From: Caenorhabditis elegans
Lineage: Eukaryota > Nematoda > Chromadorea > Rhabditida > Rhabditidae
Length of the DNA: 64,000 nt
Direction of reading: 5' to 3'
Assembly: GCF_000002985.6 (NCBI RefSeq)
Contig: NC_003280.10
Location: 8,986,501-9,050,500 of the forward strand
How positions within the stretch are numbered: position 1 is the first letter of the stretch; every line of letters starts with the position of its first letter. The position numbers were made by a program, and so were the translations under genes. This document shows, one piece after another, positions 36,201 to 49,430 of the stretch. The notes under the pieces were generated by a model, which was given only the letters and a program-made list of their open reading frames with translations, did not search any database and had not been told where the DNA came from.

Positions 36201-39200
36201 TTTTGAGAGCTCGTTGGAAAGAATGGATCTGTTCCGGGATTTACTTGATTGGCTTTTTGAATGATCGAAATATAGTCTAGTTTCTTTTGAAACAATTTTA
36301 AGACGCTTATCTAGAATGAATTCGGGAAGACTCTTTGGAAAAATACATATTGTGCAAGCATAATGTAAAAAGTTAATTTTCAAAATGAAGATTTCAGCTC
36401 AATTTTAAAAATTGAAAGATTGTGAAGTGAAGAAAGCTAGACTGTTTTTGTCCCGTATTCAAATAAATATTGAATTAACCTTTTGATATTGCTTGATAAA
36501 TAAACGAAAATCTATGCCATGATGACAACTTTGAAACAAATAAAATCAGCCTTGATTTTTTGAAATTATATTTCATCTAGTCGAACCCTGCATTTTTTAA
36601 AAAGAACAAATTTCTAGTTATCTCCAGGAGTTCCACATGAGAAAATAGCAATAAACATATTTAATTTGAAAAACTACTTTTGGAGCAATCTTATAATTGT
36701 GAACCAAAAAGAAATAGGGCACAACCTGGTGTTTTTTTTTCAGAAACTCATCCAGAAGCTGATGTGAAAAGAACGGAGGAATTTGTGAGAGATTTCTTGA
36801 AAAGAGAGTAGGGATGCGCAGGCAGTCTAACAAATAATTGAGTAATAATAAGAAAAGAAACAAAAGTACAGAGTAATGACGAGTTTTCGTTTATTGTGTC
36901 TCTGTAGCTTTCGGGTTAGGTGGGTGGTCGGCTCGTAAAGTGTTTGTGGGAATTGTCTGTGACCTCTACGTCTTTCATTCTATCTACGTGTCCACTATAT
37001 TCAAATATAGGAGACACAAATATACACAGAAATTTCGGTACGAACGGGGGGAGAATGGGGAATGGAACAGAGAGACTAAAGGAATGAGCAACTTGATTGG
37101 AAAATGATTAGGAAACGGTCAAACAGAAGAAGCATTAACAACAGGAACATGCGGAGATTTGAGTGAAACAAAAGGGATTACGGTTGCCGTTTAGAATGGG
37201 TCACAACCTAATCAGAATGATTGAAAAGAGAGAAGAGGCTGGATTCGGAAATAAAAGCATTGTTTCCAAAATGACCTAATTGTTAGGTGTTCGTTTTGGG
37301 AAAAAGAGAAAGGTGTCGCCGCCTTTTAAAAAAAAGAAGTGTTCAAAAGATCCCAGACTATGCGTCCAGATGGTGTTTTGACATTAAGAAAGACATTATC
37401 AAAAAGTGAGAGAAAAAGAAAACCGGAAAAACGAAAGATGTAGGTTGGGAGACTATCCCAGAGAACTTCACTAGTTCTTGTTACAAAAAGTATGGGAAGT
37501 GTTATGAGATTAAAGGTGTGGCAGTGAGAGCTTAGAACTGGCGAAGTCACTTATCTTGGAGCGGAAATATATCTGATTCTAAACAAGTTTTACTTTCCTT
37601 GAAAAACGGTTAAGCAATTTAATGTTGATTACAGTATGATCTCAATTTTCTTTGAATACTGATCACTCACGTTTTAGGAATTCTAGTAAACCGTCTGAGT
37701 GAACTAGTTAAAAATAAAAATTGCGACCCAATGGTTCAAAATCCGTTGAAAGTTTCAAAAAAAAGCGAAAGCAAATAATAAAATGGAGCAATTTGAAAAT
37801 GGCAAGCCTGTATGGAACCGGTTGCTCTGAAGTGAAATGACCGGAGGAGCCACCGGCTGTTTGTCATGTGTCATGTCAACTGCCTCATCTTTACGGAAAA
37901 CAGGAGCAAAAAAGGTGTGCATATTTGGAAGGATTTTCCAGAAAAAATAATACAGGATTTTAAAAGTGAGAAAAAAAATAAGACAAAGTGATGAGACTTG
38001 AATCGATGAGTGAGGATAGTAAGGGAGAGAGGACATCAAGTGGAAACGAAAGACACGCGTGATTTGCGACGACGGATGATGTGTGAATGAACCGGACACG
38101 GAATACAGAGGAAGAAGCCGATGCAGATGATTCCAATGGCAATTCAGGAAAAAGTCAGACACACTTGAACAAAAAGAAGAAGCTGGTAGTATTCAGGAGA
38201 AACAAACCAGGAACTTTGTTGGACACATTTCAAAACTAATGAAATGATACATGCATACGGTTGTACTGCTTGTATCAAGATTTGTAGTACAAAAAACAAG
38301 TGTTCAGTAATATTCAAGGATGGCATTGCACAACAAAAAAAATCAACCAAAATGCTAATTTTAGATTTTTTAGAATTTAAACCGAAATGGTGTCTGATAT
38401 CAAAAGATTTTTATAATTTTATAGCTTTTATGAATTATATTTAGTTTAATTTTCATACAAATATCAAGACTGAAAATTAAAACCCGAATATCATAATAGA
38501 ACAGTCCAAAAAAATTTCAGATTTTCCAAAATCTTCAACACACATTTTTGTAAATGCCACTTTTTCAAAAATGAAGTTTCTGTAGGATTGAGCCCCTATA
38601 ATGTCTGAATACAAACAAATTGAAATGCAATTCAAATTATCCGTTACAAAACTACATGACTCGCTGAAATTAATTCGAGTGGAGAAGGATAAAAGTAGAA
38701 ATAACAGACACAACGTTAAAATAAATGGCCAATGTTTAGGTCAATTAATTAAAAATTTTTTGAATCGAAAACACACAGGCTTCAGTAGTTTTTATACAGA
38801 CTAAATTCATCCTAATAGTATCCTAGAAAAGGTCAAACGGGTGTTCAACTTGAAATCCGTACACAAAAAGTATCGGATTACTGTCATTGGATTGAGGAGC
38901 CCATGCGCCCTTTAGAGTGGCAGGCGCGAGATATTACGAGTGGATGAGGATGCTCTTGAGATTTGATATTGAGTAAGTTTGAAAAAAGATTGACTTGCGC
39001 GAAGTCGACGACAACTTTAAAAAGTATTTAAAAGAAGGAAAAAGAAGATTCCGAGTCAAATGAGTGCGAGGGATTAGAGACACAATCATACAAACACATA
39101 AGACAGGCAAAAGTGGACGAAGAGAGGATGGACGGAGTGGTAGTTGCTCCTCTGAAGCTGGCTCTGTGCTCGTATTGTCCGCAATGTTTGGCTATTGCAC

Positions 39201-40853
39201 ACCACCGTAAAGCAGTGCTCCGCGAGTCTCCCGGAGCGAGTGAAGACTCATTCCACTAGTTGCTCCCTTTTTTGGAGCCCATCTATTGTAAGGCGCTCGT
39301 CTCCCGGAGGAAAAAGGTTGGAGAAGACAAACATGTTGGTTGACGAATGATGGGAAAGTGGGAGGATGAGGCGCCAATTAAAAAAACACATATTATCCGA
39401 GACGAGAGAAGTGATCGCGGGGAAGAGATGACCGATTCGCAGCGACTAATTGGTCAAGATTGTGTGAGAGGTGTCGGGTTTCTCGCGCACGAGTTGCGGA
39501 AAAACTACGGAAAACAAAAAGAAATGAGTGATGAAGAAATGGTTGAAAAGTCAGGATCACTTGTGTTGAAATTATTCAGATTTTATCTAGAAAAAACAAG
39601 AAACATAAAATTTGGGAAATTTTGTTAGAAGATCTATCTGGATGTCCAGAATCCATGAATTTCTCTTGTCCGGTTTCAGTTCTCAAATAAGGAAAAGCTG
39701 ATCAACGTGTACACAAATTAAGATATTTTAAACCCAACTGGAATATCCTCACAAAAAATATTTCAAAAGATGAGGATATTTCAGAAAATTAGGTTATTTC
39801 TAGTACTTGAAGCTTCTAGTACAAAAAACACCGTAAGCGGTGAAAAAAAAAATTTATTTTTAAAATTTATTTCAACTTTTATGCGCGGATTTCATATTTA
39901 GTTTTATAGATCCTACTTGTTACCGTGTAAGTATTTTAATTTTGTGGAAAAGTGATAACATCTAAATAAATAATTGAAACCTTTCGAGGCACACCTTCGA
40001 TTAGTTGAGTGTCAATTAATTATGTATCTCTACTTAGGAGTTGATAAGATCTCAAGATAAACGGAAATCGGGCAACAAAATGGTGAAAAACGGGATGCTG
40101 TTTGCGACGGAACCATAATTAGAATAGGTGTGTGACCCGTGAGTGACCGCCAAATTATTATGTTGGTACGTACACACTTGACAGAGACTGGGCCGGGGGA
40201 GGGTGGACACTGTTATAATGTGTCGGTATTCTGTGAGAGCCGACAATGCTCCAGGAGGACTCTTCAAGGGCAAACTGTGACTAATTGTGGAGAGGAGGGG
40301 AGTCCTGGCAATGAGCATTAAGGGGAAATACCTAATTTTTAATTTTTCTTTCAAAAGTTGGCTCAAACATTGAAAAATTTCGTGTCTGGGTACTGTGAGT
40401 TTGTCTTTATTTGCGAAATAAAAAAAACAACGCCTGTAAAAATATAAAAAACATGAAAATTATTTATTTAGTGAATTGAAATACTTTATTTCGATTTTTC
40501 AAATATTTACAGATTCAATGGAACTCGTCAGCAGCACAATAAAAGGCATCGGGAATCAATTAAAGCAAAGAGAAGTGTTCAGATTCCCAGAAGGTTGGGA
40601 AGAATCCAAGGTTTCCTAAGAGTTCTCGCTTCATTTCGAGACGCTTGCTCAGATCATAACTGAGAAAGATGGAGAGGGAGAGAAGAGAGACAGAGAGAAA
40701 AACTGTGAAATTGAGCCAAAAAACTCGGCATGTACCCAGAAATGACAGTGAATGACTAGAATGTGACGTGGCAGTTGGAGAGAAAAAACGACACGTATAG
40801 ACAACAAGGAAATAGAGTCTAAAATAAGTCTAAGTTTGGCAAGATGCCAAGAA
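33268..40853. other. 7.6-kb gene-free region upstream of dep-1
   Basis: This is the dep-1 upstream region plus the 3' flank of the 246-residue gene. It has only short chance frames. GC-richer or patterned patches occur at about 34,340-34,460, 36,890-37,060, 37,860-38,110, 39,110-39,320 and 40,130-40,310 and are candidate regulatory elements. A degenerate repeat lies at 35,720-35,895. I see no coding exon, RNA gene or transposase remnant. Confidence 0.5.
35720..35895. repeat. Degenerate interspersed repeat with CGGCA/GCCGG motifs
   Basis: Repeated short blocks such as CGGCAGTTTT, ATTGCCGGTTTT, ACGGCAGTT, ACCGGCCATT and TTCCGGAAAT recur over 175 bases. They resemble the dispersed C. elegans families built on the words CGGCAAATTGCCGG (from memory). 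No open frame is present. Confidence 0.5.
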
Positions 40854-42758
40854 TCATCGTCGTTCACCAGAATCCAATGAGATTACAGATACTGTATCTG
40901 AGAACCTTGTTCGTTTGATGGAATCACATGATTTCGCTTTTGTTAATTTTGGAGCTGTTGTCACAGTAGATGTACATTGAGCTTCGCATTTTGCGGACTC
41001 GTGTTTTAGGTTCTCAATTGCCTGAAAAAAATAAATTTTGGTTCAGGAACAATTAGATCGATGAACTTAATTTTTAGAGAGTTTAAAAATGTTTTGATTT
41101 TAAAATTTCACTATTTTCGAAATTCTAGATTTATTCTTGGTATTTTTTTTTCAAATTTTCAGATAATCAAAATAAATTTAAACTTACAGTATCACTAGCC
41201 ACACTCGTTGCAGACCAAATGCTTTCTCTTCTTGCTTCAATATATGATACTGTTGTAGAGAATTTCGTTTTAGTCGAATCCTTTCTTGCCACATATCCAT
41301 CTCCCCATTCCAATTCGAATTCTTCTGATGCTAATTTATTCGTTCTTTTCTTGGACATTGGAAGTGAAGCTAGAAAATCGGCAGGTAACTTTCCACGTGA
41401 TTCTTTTGGTCCACAGCAACATGTGCAAAGAAATAATGCACAAAGAACTAGAGGAATCATTGCAATTGCAAGTGGAATTAATAACATTTCAATTTGAAAT
41501 CTTGAGCATGCACGGTATTCAACTTCTCGTTTTGTTCTTCTAGACTCCTTTTCAGAAGACTCCAAACCATTTGTTTCGAGCTCATGGAGAAGATCGATAT
41601 CAATTGTTGTACTGAAATATTTTAACTGTCAACAAAACATTTATTGTGTTATCAAAACAAATATCCCATTAACTTATCAATCATTTTAATCACTAAAAAT
41701 CGGCCAAAAGCCAGGCCATCCCATCATCAGCAGCAGCAGCAGATTCGCGGGCGCGCGCACGAAACCTTTTCTTCAAAAGTTTTGATAAGGATTTTGATAA
41801 AATGATAAGAGGAGAGTGTTCTCTATGTCTTTTCTCTATCCCACCAGTGCTAACGGTTTCGCTCGTAAATCAATGTACCTTCCGTTGTCATTCAACGTTT
41901 TGTCTCGTTTTTCACGCGTCGGTCAACATAGAAAAGGTGAGAGAATACTGTTTCGGGAATGATGGGACACGAACAAAAGTCATCACTCAAAAAATATAGA
42001 AATGCTCCTAGAAGTATGGTTTCTCAAAACATAACATGAAAAAACATTTGACGATCACAGACCATGAGTCTTCAGGTTCAGTTGGGTTTTGCAAAACTCA
42101 AAAAAAAAAGGAAATTCATTTATACATTTAATCTCGAGATAAAGACCGGACGCAAAGCCAGTTTCGTCAAAGGTCACTTTTCTGCAAAACCGCTTTATCA
42201 TACAGTTTGGATTGACCGTATATCGCTTGCGCGTGGCTTCCGGCGATATTCAGAACGGAAGCCCAATGCAAGGATACAGAAAAGTGTAGATTAAAGAAGA
42301 TTTAAAAAAAAAAGAGAAAGATGATAATGAGGAGAAAGGAGAGGAAAAAGAGTATGTACATAATGAATACAAAAGATCAGTAGAGAATAGTTAAAAAGGT
42401 AAAAAGGATGTTATAAAATCTACTGACTACGAGACTTATGAAATTTAAAAAATTTAGCGACTGCTGCTCCATTTTCAGAACATGCCTTATGGATCATCGC
42501 TCAACAATATTTTTTGAATAATATTAAATACTTCCATTATCCCTAAACTTTATCGAAATCCATTGTACCCTAATGACCTCAAGGTCTAACTACCATATCA
42601 ATATCTTACCTATTGACACTGTCTTCTGTACCGTTTGCCGACATAAAGCAGTTTTTATTGCAAGCTCTACAAAATGCTGGAGCTGTGTCGATACTTGTGA
42701 GAAGAGCCACGAGCACAATGAAAATTGAGAGCACGAGCCTTGAGATTTCGGTAGCCAT
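40854..42758 (-). CDS. Single-span type I membrane protein, 246 aa, unassigned
   Basis: Exons 42610-42758, 41188-41611 and 40854-41021 give 246 residues with consistent phases. The ATG follows a TTTTCAGGAC acceptor. Residues 1-26 form a signal peptide (LVLSIFIVLVALLTSIDTAP). The short ectodomain has four cysteines just after cleavage (CRACNKNC) and a furin-type basic site RRTKR. One membrane span (MLLIPLAIAMIPLVLCALFL) is followed by CTCCCG, a likely palmitoylation cluster. The cytoplasmic tail of about 145 residues is Ser/Thr-rich with repeated short motifs KFSTTVS, RFSDTVS. It might be a small receptor or adhesion-linked protein, but no family is recognised. Intron 1 is about 1 kb and has unusual content (see findings). 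Confidence 0.75.
41728..41742. repeat. (CAG)5 microsatellite
   Basis: Five CAG copies are followed by a GC-rich run (GCGGGCGCGCGCAC). They lie about 120 bases upstream of exon 2 inside an intron of the 246-residue gene, so they are not translated. Confidence 0.85.
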
Positions 42759-43485
42759 GTCCTGAAAAGATCAATTAATCGATGAGAAGCAGTGGGAAAC
42801 GATAAAGAGATAACGTAGTGGAGATAGAGAGAAAGATTGGGAGAGGCGGTTCGATATAGTACAAGAAAAAGACACGATTCTTTGCCTGCTGATTGATTTA
42901 CACAAATCGCCGGCAATAGCTTCTGCTTCTTATTCTCCGTCGTCTTCTTCGTCTTTTGCTGATGTAATGACGAGAAGTAAAAGAGGGAAGAAGCCGAAGA
43001 TGTACGGGTAGATGAACATACCATGTAATTGTAATTGTTCAACTGTCTTTTGTTTTGTCCGCCGCTAGGAGGACGCTCTCACCCCGTTTATTCCCACTTG
43101 TCATGACCAATATGATAAGAAGGTGAATGGGGGAGGAGCCAATGGTCCAATGGACTGGGGTTCAGGGTTTGAGGGGCATTTAGGGCGGAGAGAATATCCC
43201 TCTTACCCCCGGAACAAACCGGTATGGGTCACTCATTCTCGACTACAAAGATCACTTGGAAAGAGTTTAGAAAACATAATCTCAATGATAAAGAAGAAAA
43301 CTCAAAGCATAGTGATTTGATGGTTGGCTTGGATTTGCTCTAATTTTATGATATTAGCTTTTCCTCACAAGAGTTGGCACAGATGTTGAGCTAAATAATT
43401 ATCAGAAGTCAACCAACTGAGCAACTTTGTTGTTGCTAAATATTGTACAGTACATGTCTTAATTGACGCATTAAAATAATAGCTT

Positions 43486-43523
43486 TGACTACGGCGAATT
43501 ACTTTTGACAAAATGTTCGAAAC
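43486..43523 (+). repeat. 38-base direct repeat, copy 1
   Basis: Identical over 38 bases to 45272-45309; it starts TGACTACGGCGAATTACTTT and ends GTTCGAAAC. Flanks differ immediately on both sides. Confidence 0.9.
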
Positions 43524-45271
43524 TATAGTTATTGGTTACCAGGTTGATTTTGTTTAATATTCTCGACGCCAAATCAGAAAATATATCCTAAACATTTTCA
43601 AGTAGAACTCCGTAACTCACCTGATTTTAATTTTGAGCTTACAAATCACTTCAATTTAATAAAACAGAGCCAGGCAAAAATCGTGAATGACTGAGATTAA
43701 GTGATATAACAAGAACGTTTTCACGAACAAGAATGATATTATGAAGGTTTTCGTAATGTTCCATCTGTATTTTAGAGCCTTACAACGTGATCTAGTTTTT
43801 TCTTTCGTTTTTATCGTCTTGACTTAAGCACTGGCAATTTTCTCACTTTTCAGTTTATCAGTTTTCTATTCCAATATCATACAAAACGTTCAACTTTCAC
43901 TTTTAATAATTTTTTTCAGAGAGTAGTTTATGGAAGGAGAGTAGGGTTGGGTTCAAATAAAAAAATAAATTTGAGATTGGATGCTAGCTTAATATGAAAC
44001 TTAAAATGAATGAGACGATGTTCTATGAAAAGTTACGAATAAATGATACCAAGTGAAAAAGATGATGACCGGAAACGGTATGATGGATTCGTAAAAAATC
44101 AATTAAGTCAAAGTATCAACCCAAATATTGAATAGTCAATCAAATCCATTAATCTCAATCCCATAAAACCTAATTTTTTGGGGGAAAAAGAAAAAATGGT
44201 TTAGAAACGAAACCGCAAGCTATCGATGGAGGAGTGAATGTCCATCCGTCGGAAATTCGATCGTAATCAGTCAGTGTGGGACGATGATGATAGATTGGCA
44301 GAAAAGAACGCGAAAATGAATGGAAGAAAAGAGAAGAGACGATTTGAAGAAGATGAAGAAGATGACCACGAGTTCAGTTCAGAAATATATAAATTGAACG
44401 AATGAAAAATACGTTTTCAGATGGAAACTCGTGAAAATTTCGCGATTCATCTTATTTTTTCTAATATAAAAATATGAAGAAATAGAAGGAATATACTATA
44501 GAATGAATCATGATTGACAACCCATGTAAAAAGGTTCAAGATGAAGGGCGGGTTAATCACCGATGTCTTCTTCAAAATGTTCTCGAAAAAAGAAGAAATG
44601 AAGAACGAGGATTCGTTTCAAAACTGATTCGATTAGCCATTAACAACCTATCAGCAAGCAACACCAAAACACTCCCACAATCAGAAGACAATCAGGCACC
44701 AATAATCTGCAGGAAATTTTTTTAAGTAGAAAGAAATTTGTTTTGGGAAAATGTATGCCATTTGAAAATTGTTAAGAATTAATGAGATCTTGAGGAACGT
44801 TCAGAATTTTAGAGCAAGTTGTTTAACAAATGAACATCATAAAAATTGAATTAAAAACTTGCAAAGGAATATCATGATTGGTAAATCACTCAAATCGAAT
44901 TTCCTGTTTAGATTAAGCCGAAAAAAATTACACAAACTCTCAATGGCTCCCACCAGTCTGGCCACCAAAACATGAATCAGAAAAGTACACAAAATCAAAC
45001 GAGGCGGAACGATTCATGACAGATAATTGGATCATAGTAGGTATTGTGTACTTTTTCAGCAGATTTTGTCTGACATTACCGTTTTCTATATATATTTATT
45101 TCTTCCTCAAACGAAGAAAAAGACAAAAAGAGAGTGAAGGGCATTGAAACAATGTAGGTCATTCTACAAGACAAGGGACATGCAATCGTTTGTCAAATGT
45201 ACACTAAACCGTTCGAGAATTCATTTTTTCAAAAACTATCTACTCACTATTAGTTCAAGTTTATGATACTA

Positions 45272-45309
45272 TGACTACGGCGAATTACTTTTGACAAAAT
45301 GTTCGAAAC
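45272..45309 (+). repeat. 38-base direct repeat, copy 2
   Basis: This is the second perfect copy, same orientation, 1,786 bases downstream of the first. No open frame crosses it. Confidence 0.9.
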
Positions 45310-48300
45310 ACAGAAAAATTTAAAAGTTTGTTTTTTTAATCTTATTAATAATAAGTAAAATAAAATAATGATAAAAAAGAACAAAGACTAATGCCTGACA
45401 GTCCGACCTCAAAAAGATAATATGACACAAAAACTTTTGAAAATCCGCAAGTGACGAAACGTGATAAAAAGACGAAGGGAAAATGGGTGGAGACAATAAA
45501 GAAGTCATAAAGTGAGAAAATTAAATAGAAGAGAGATAGAAGATAGAAGATAATATGGTTCAGATATTGTTTGTATTTGATATATCCTTCTACCATATCA
45601 TCCGTCATCCGGATAGTAGTCTTTGTCCTATGTCCGTCTGACTGGCGCCAAGTTTTACGAGAGAAGGCATAGGCGCCACTCGAGGACACTTTCCAACTTG
45701 ATCCCTTTCCATTGCCTCATGTATTTGCACGGCTACCTTATCAAAGTCATGACACAAGGCAAAAAAGATTGTTGGGAGCATTTTGGAATGTGTCATGTGA
45801 CCCGACAATACAACTTACAATTACAATTCGGGGAAAAACCGAAAATAATTAATGGAACTTTCGCTACTTTTAGAAGATTTGCCATGGTTGAAAAATGTTT
45901 CGATTAAAAACTTCCAGAAATCAGTTGTCAAAATGTTTCGAATATCTATAGACTTAAGTTAAACTTGTTCAATCTAAATTTTAATTTAAAAAAAACAAAA
46001 AGCTACCAAGTTTCCTTTTCTTACAGTTTTCAATCGGAGGCACATCACTAAGTTTCTGAAAATCTGATGAACACAGAACAAAAAGGAAAAAACTACATTA
46101 GAGCCAAAGTATGAACTACCACAAGGTGAAAGCCAAAATTTTGCGACGATTTGTGACTTCAGGATATCTCAAAACAAGGTTGCATTATTTCGATAGACCG
46201 TAGAATAAGTAACAAAGTCTGAACAGTCCGAAATACTAAAACAACACAAAAAAATCTTATTTTGAAATATAACTCTCAAACTCTGTAGATTTTTGGCAAC
46301 TGTAAACTTCAAGTCATATTTCAATTTACTAGCCCGATTCGTATTCTCTTCCTCTGTTCCAATACATTTCTAATACGATTGCAAAAATCGACTTTGGGAT
46401 TCGTCATAGGATTTGTTTTGGAACTTAGGACACGGAAAGTTTTGTTGTAGTAAAGAGGTTTAGGAAAATTGATGTTTTGGCATTCAACAGAAGATTCTCG
46501 AAAGCTTGTCGCAGACAGTAATATATGAACATAGACGGGCGCTCTTTGTGTGTTGCACTCTAAAACCAGATTATGAAATCAAAGAAACAGAACCTTCCTG
46601 GAAAGTTCACACAATATTTTTCGTAACATCTCTCATTCTAATCCCTCTCTTTATATCCAATCAATCTTGTCTCTCCGCATCATGGTCATCGCCTTCATCA
46701 CTTCCGGTGTTCTCCCCTTCTGTCCATTTCAATCGGAAGTTCGGACCAAACCTTTGATGGTCAAGTCAAACGGTTGCAGCAGAATAAAAAAGAAAAGAGA
46801 GGCGGTTTCATTGGACGTTTCTCTCTTTCCTGATACCGTCCCTTTGCATTAAGATGCGCGATGCAAAAGACAGGACGACGCAGATAAATCACGGTTAGAA
46901 AAAATTATATTGGAGGAGAAACTGACAAAAAACAAAGACATCGGAAGAAAATTGACGGATAGACGGAAGCCTCAGCAACGCATCCGACGGAAACATAAAG
47001 AGAGTCTAATTGGATATGGTTTGAGTTAGATATATGCATCTAAGTTAAAAGTTAGTGGTTCAGGAAATGATTAGCAATGAAATTAACGACACAATTAGGA
47101 TTGATGAATATTTGTACTTGGATGATCTTAATCGGGAAAAGCTTTCGAGAATTTCTAATGCGTTCTAAGAGTTGATAGATTTTAAATAAATCAAACTGAA
47201 ATTATCAATTAATACCTGTTTACAACTATTTTTAATACCACTTTCAAAAAGTGTCCATGTGGTTGAGAACCAAAACCTGATCCGAAAATGTCTTGCAGGA
47301 TGTCACTGAATTCACAGTACTCTCTGACATTACCACTCACTCTCTATCTCTCATAACAAGCATCTAGAGGTTTACTTGCCTACCTGCCTGCCTATGAGCT
47401 TGTCGTGAACTCCGATAATAGTGTTGGTTAGGTCCACTCCTCAATATATAACTTCAACTAATATGTTGACAGTTCAATAGATAGTGTACCATGTCCGTAG
47501 GCGTAGGTCGCTTGCTTTAGCTTCAGCACAAATGAGTCTATTACAACTTGCGATATTAAAATTTTTGGTGATTCATAATTTGGAAACTCTAGTTCATAGT
47601 GCTACCATCGGATTTTGATTTTGATAACAGAACAGAGAATTGTATATCTCAATTTAAATTATCTAGTATTTTTGACGAAACATTGTTGTTGATTTATCTA
47701 TAAATTCCAAGATTTACGTTTATTGATTTCTCTAATATTAATCGAGCTTACAGCTCTCAAGAAAACATCGATCTTTTTTTGAAAAGAAAGGAATTTTCTT
47801 AAGTCGTTTTCTTTCATATCTTAATTTCTGTAAGAACATTGAGAATACCAGTATACAGTTTCATTGCTTATCATATGTCTAGTCAGTATGTCTAGTTGAC
47901 AAACTGACCATGTAAAGTGATAAAAATGTAACTAAAAGTCTAAATATTTACAAAATGATAACATCTTTATTAGCCAGGTAATTCTCTTGAATTTCGGAAA
48001 ATCGCACACATGGATTTCCAATGATAAACTGGAATTGAAAATTGCTTAAGATTTTAAATTAAAACATTCAATGCTTCCAAAATGCTCATATTTGAAAATT
48101 AAAGACCGGCTGTGAAGACCTGTGAACTCATCGAGGATTATCCCCTTTTTGGCTAAAAGTGTTCAATTTGAAATGTTTTTTCACTGTATCTTTTTAGTTA
48201 GCAAACAAATTTATATCTTATATATTTCAGTAATGAGATCTATGAGATTTTGGGGACAATAATAGTGATCAAAATATTAAGATGGTTTGATTGGCTTGAA

Positions 48301-49430
48301 GTTACCAAAAGTAAGATCAAAGCATGGTAACTGAAAAGTATGTTTCACAAATAAAGAATTCCATTGTGATTTTCGAATTTAAAAAGACAAGAAACATGAG
48401 GAAACAAGAATAGAACACAAAGATTCATTAATTAGTTCAAAATGAGTCATATAGACAGAAATCCATCTCAAGGGTACTGTAGTTATACAGTAAGAGCTTG
48501 ATTATGGATTCAGGGGTACACAGTGATCTAGAAAAAAAAGAAAATTGAGGAAAGAAGAAAAGCAAATTGTTATGTGTTCGCTTTCGATTAATCAGAATAA
48601 ATGACATCGCAATGAGATGAGAAGGAGGAGGAAGAGGATTCGATTGCATCAGAAAATGATTTAAAAAATGGTAGGGAAGAGAAAGTTTGTTGTCCGTGAG
48701 AGGCGAGAATTCAGTGATTGAATGAGGCAAAGCTTCAACCCTCAGCTGTCCTATTAAAAACCTTGTCGCGCAATAAGTGTGACCTCCGCTTTAATTTCTT
48801 TTGTTCTTCACGCCCGTCCGTCATCTTCTATCTGTAGTTTTCAGTTTTTGTCAGTGGTCGTAATGCTTGTGGTGGTGGCGAACTTCTTTTTGACTACAAA
48901 AATAACGAATATTCATACAAGTCTTATGACATCAAATTGCGGATCATGCTTTGATAGACCTTGTCATGTGGTCCTCCAACTAATGGATAAGCTAATTAAC
49001 ATCTACATTCCGAATACTGAGTCATTTGGCGGTCAAGTCGCTAGGAAATGTTTCGTTCACTAGGTTCAAAATATACTTTATTTTCGTACAATTAACAATA
49101 ATTTCACAACACGGATAATAATTATATGATGGATTCAGGGGAGCATTGTACATAAATATGAAATTATTTTCAGATTAATGTACCATTCGTACTGATTCCT
49201 ACTACTCAAAAAACAAGCATTTAGAAATTCAGAGTTTAAATTTTTGAATTACTAAACACTGACATCTGCTTACTAGAAAATAGCATCAACATATCAGTAA
49301 TTTAATGTAGATGGCCAACTAAATTGATATGGCATCGAAAAATTGTGAATCATGGAAGGCCTAGAAGGAATGGGAAACACGACGTATAGAACATAAATAA
49401 ATTAAAATCACATAATCAATCAATTATCGC

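Larger units (their letters stand above)
42759..49430. other. 6.7-kb gene-free region
   Basis: This is upstream of the 246-residue gene and downstream of gcs-1. It contains GC-richer patches at about 42,880-43,230, 46,650-46,870 and 48,590-48,850, a pair of 38-base direct repeats, and scattered short frames. The 94-codon plus-strand frame at 48,779-49,063 lacks an ATG at its start and splice support. No gene is called. Confidence 0.5.

Noticed and set aside
38601-38804. 67-codon plus-strand frame in the gene-free region
   Set aside because: Single-exon, Lys/Asn-rich, low complexity, no splice sites or family.
48779-49063. 94-codon frame with a hydrophobic start, possible secreted protein
   Set aside because: It begins at GTG rather than ATG, lacks an acceptor or a downstream exon and has no recognisable motif.
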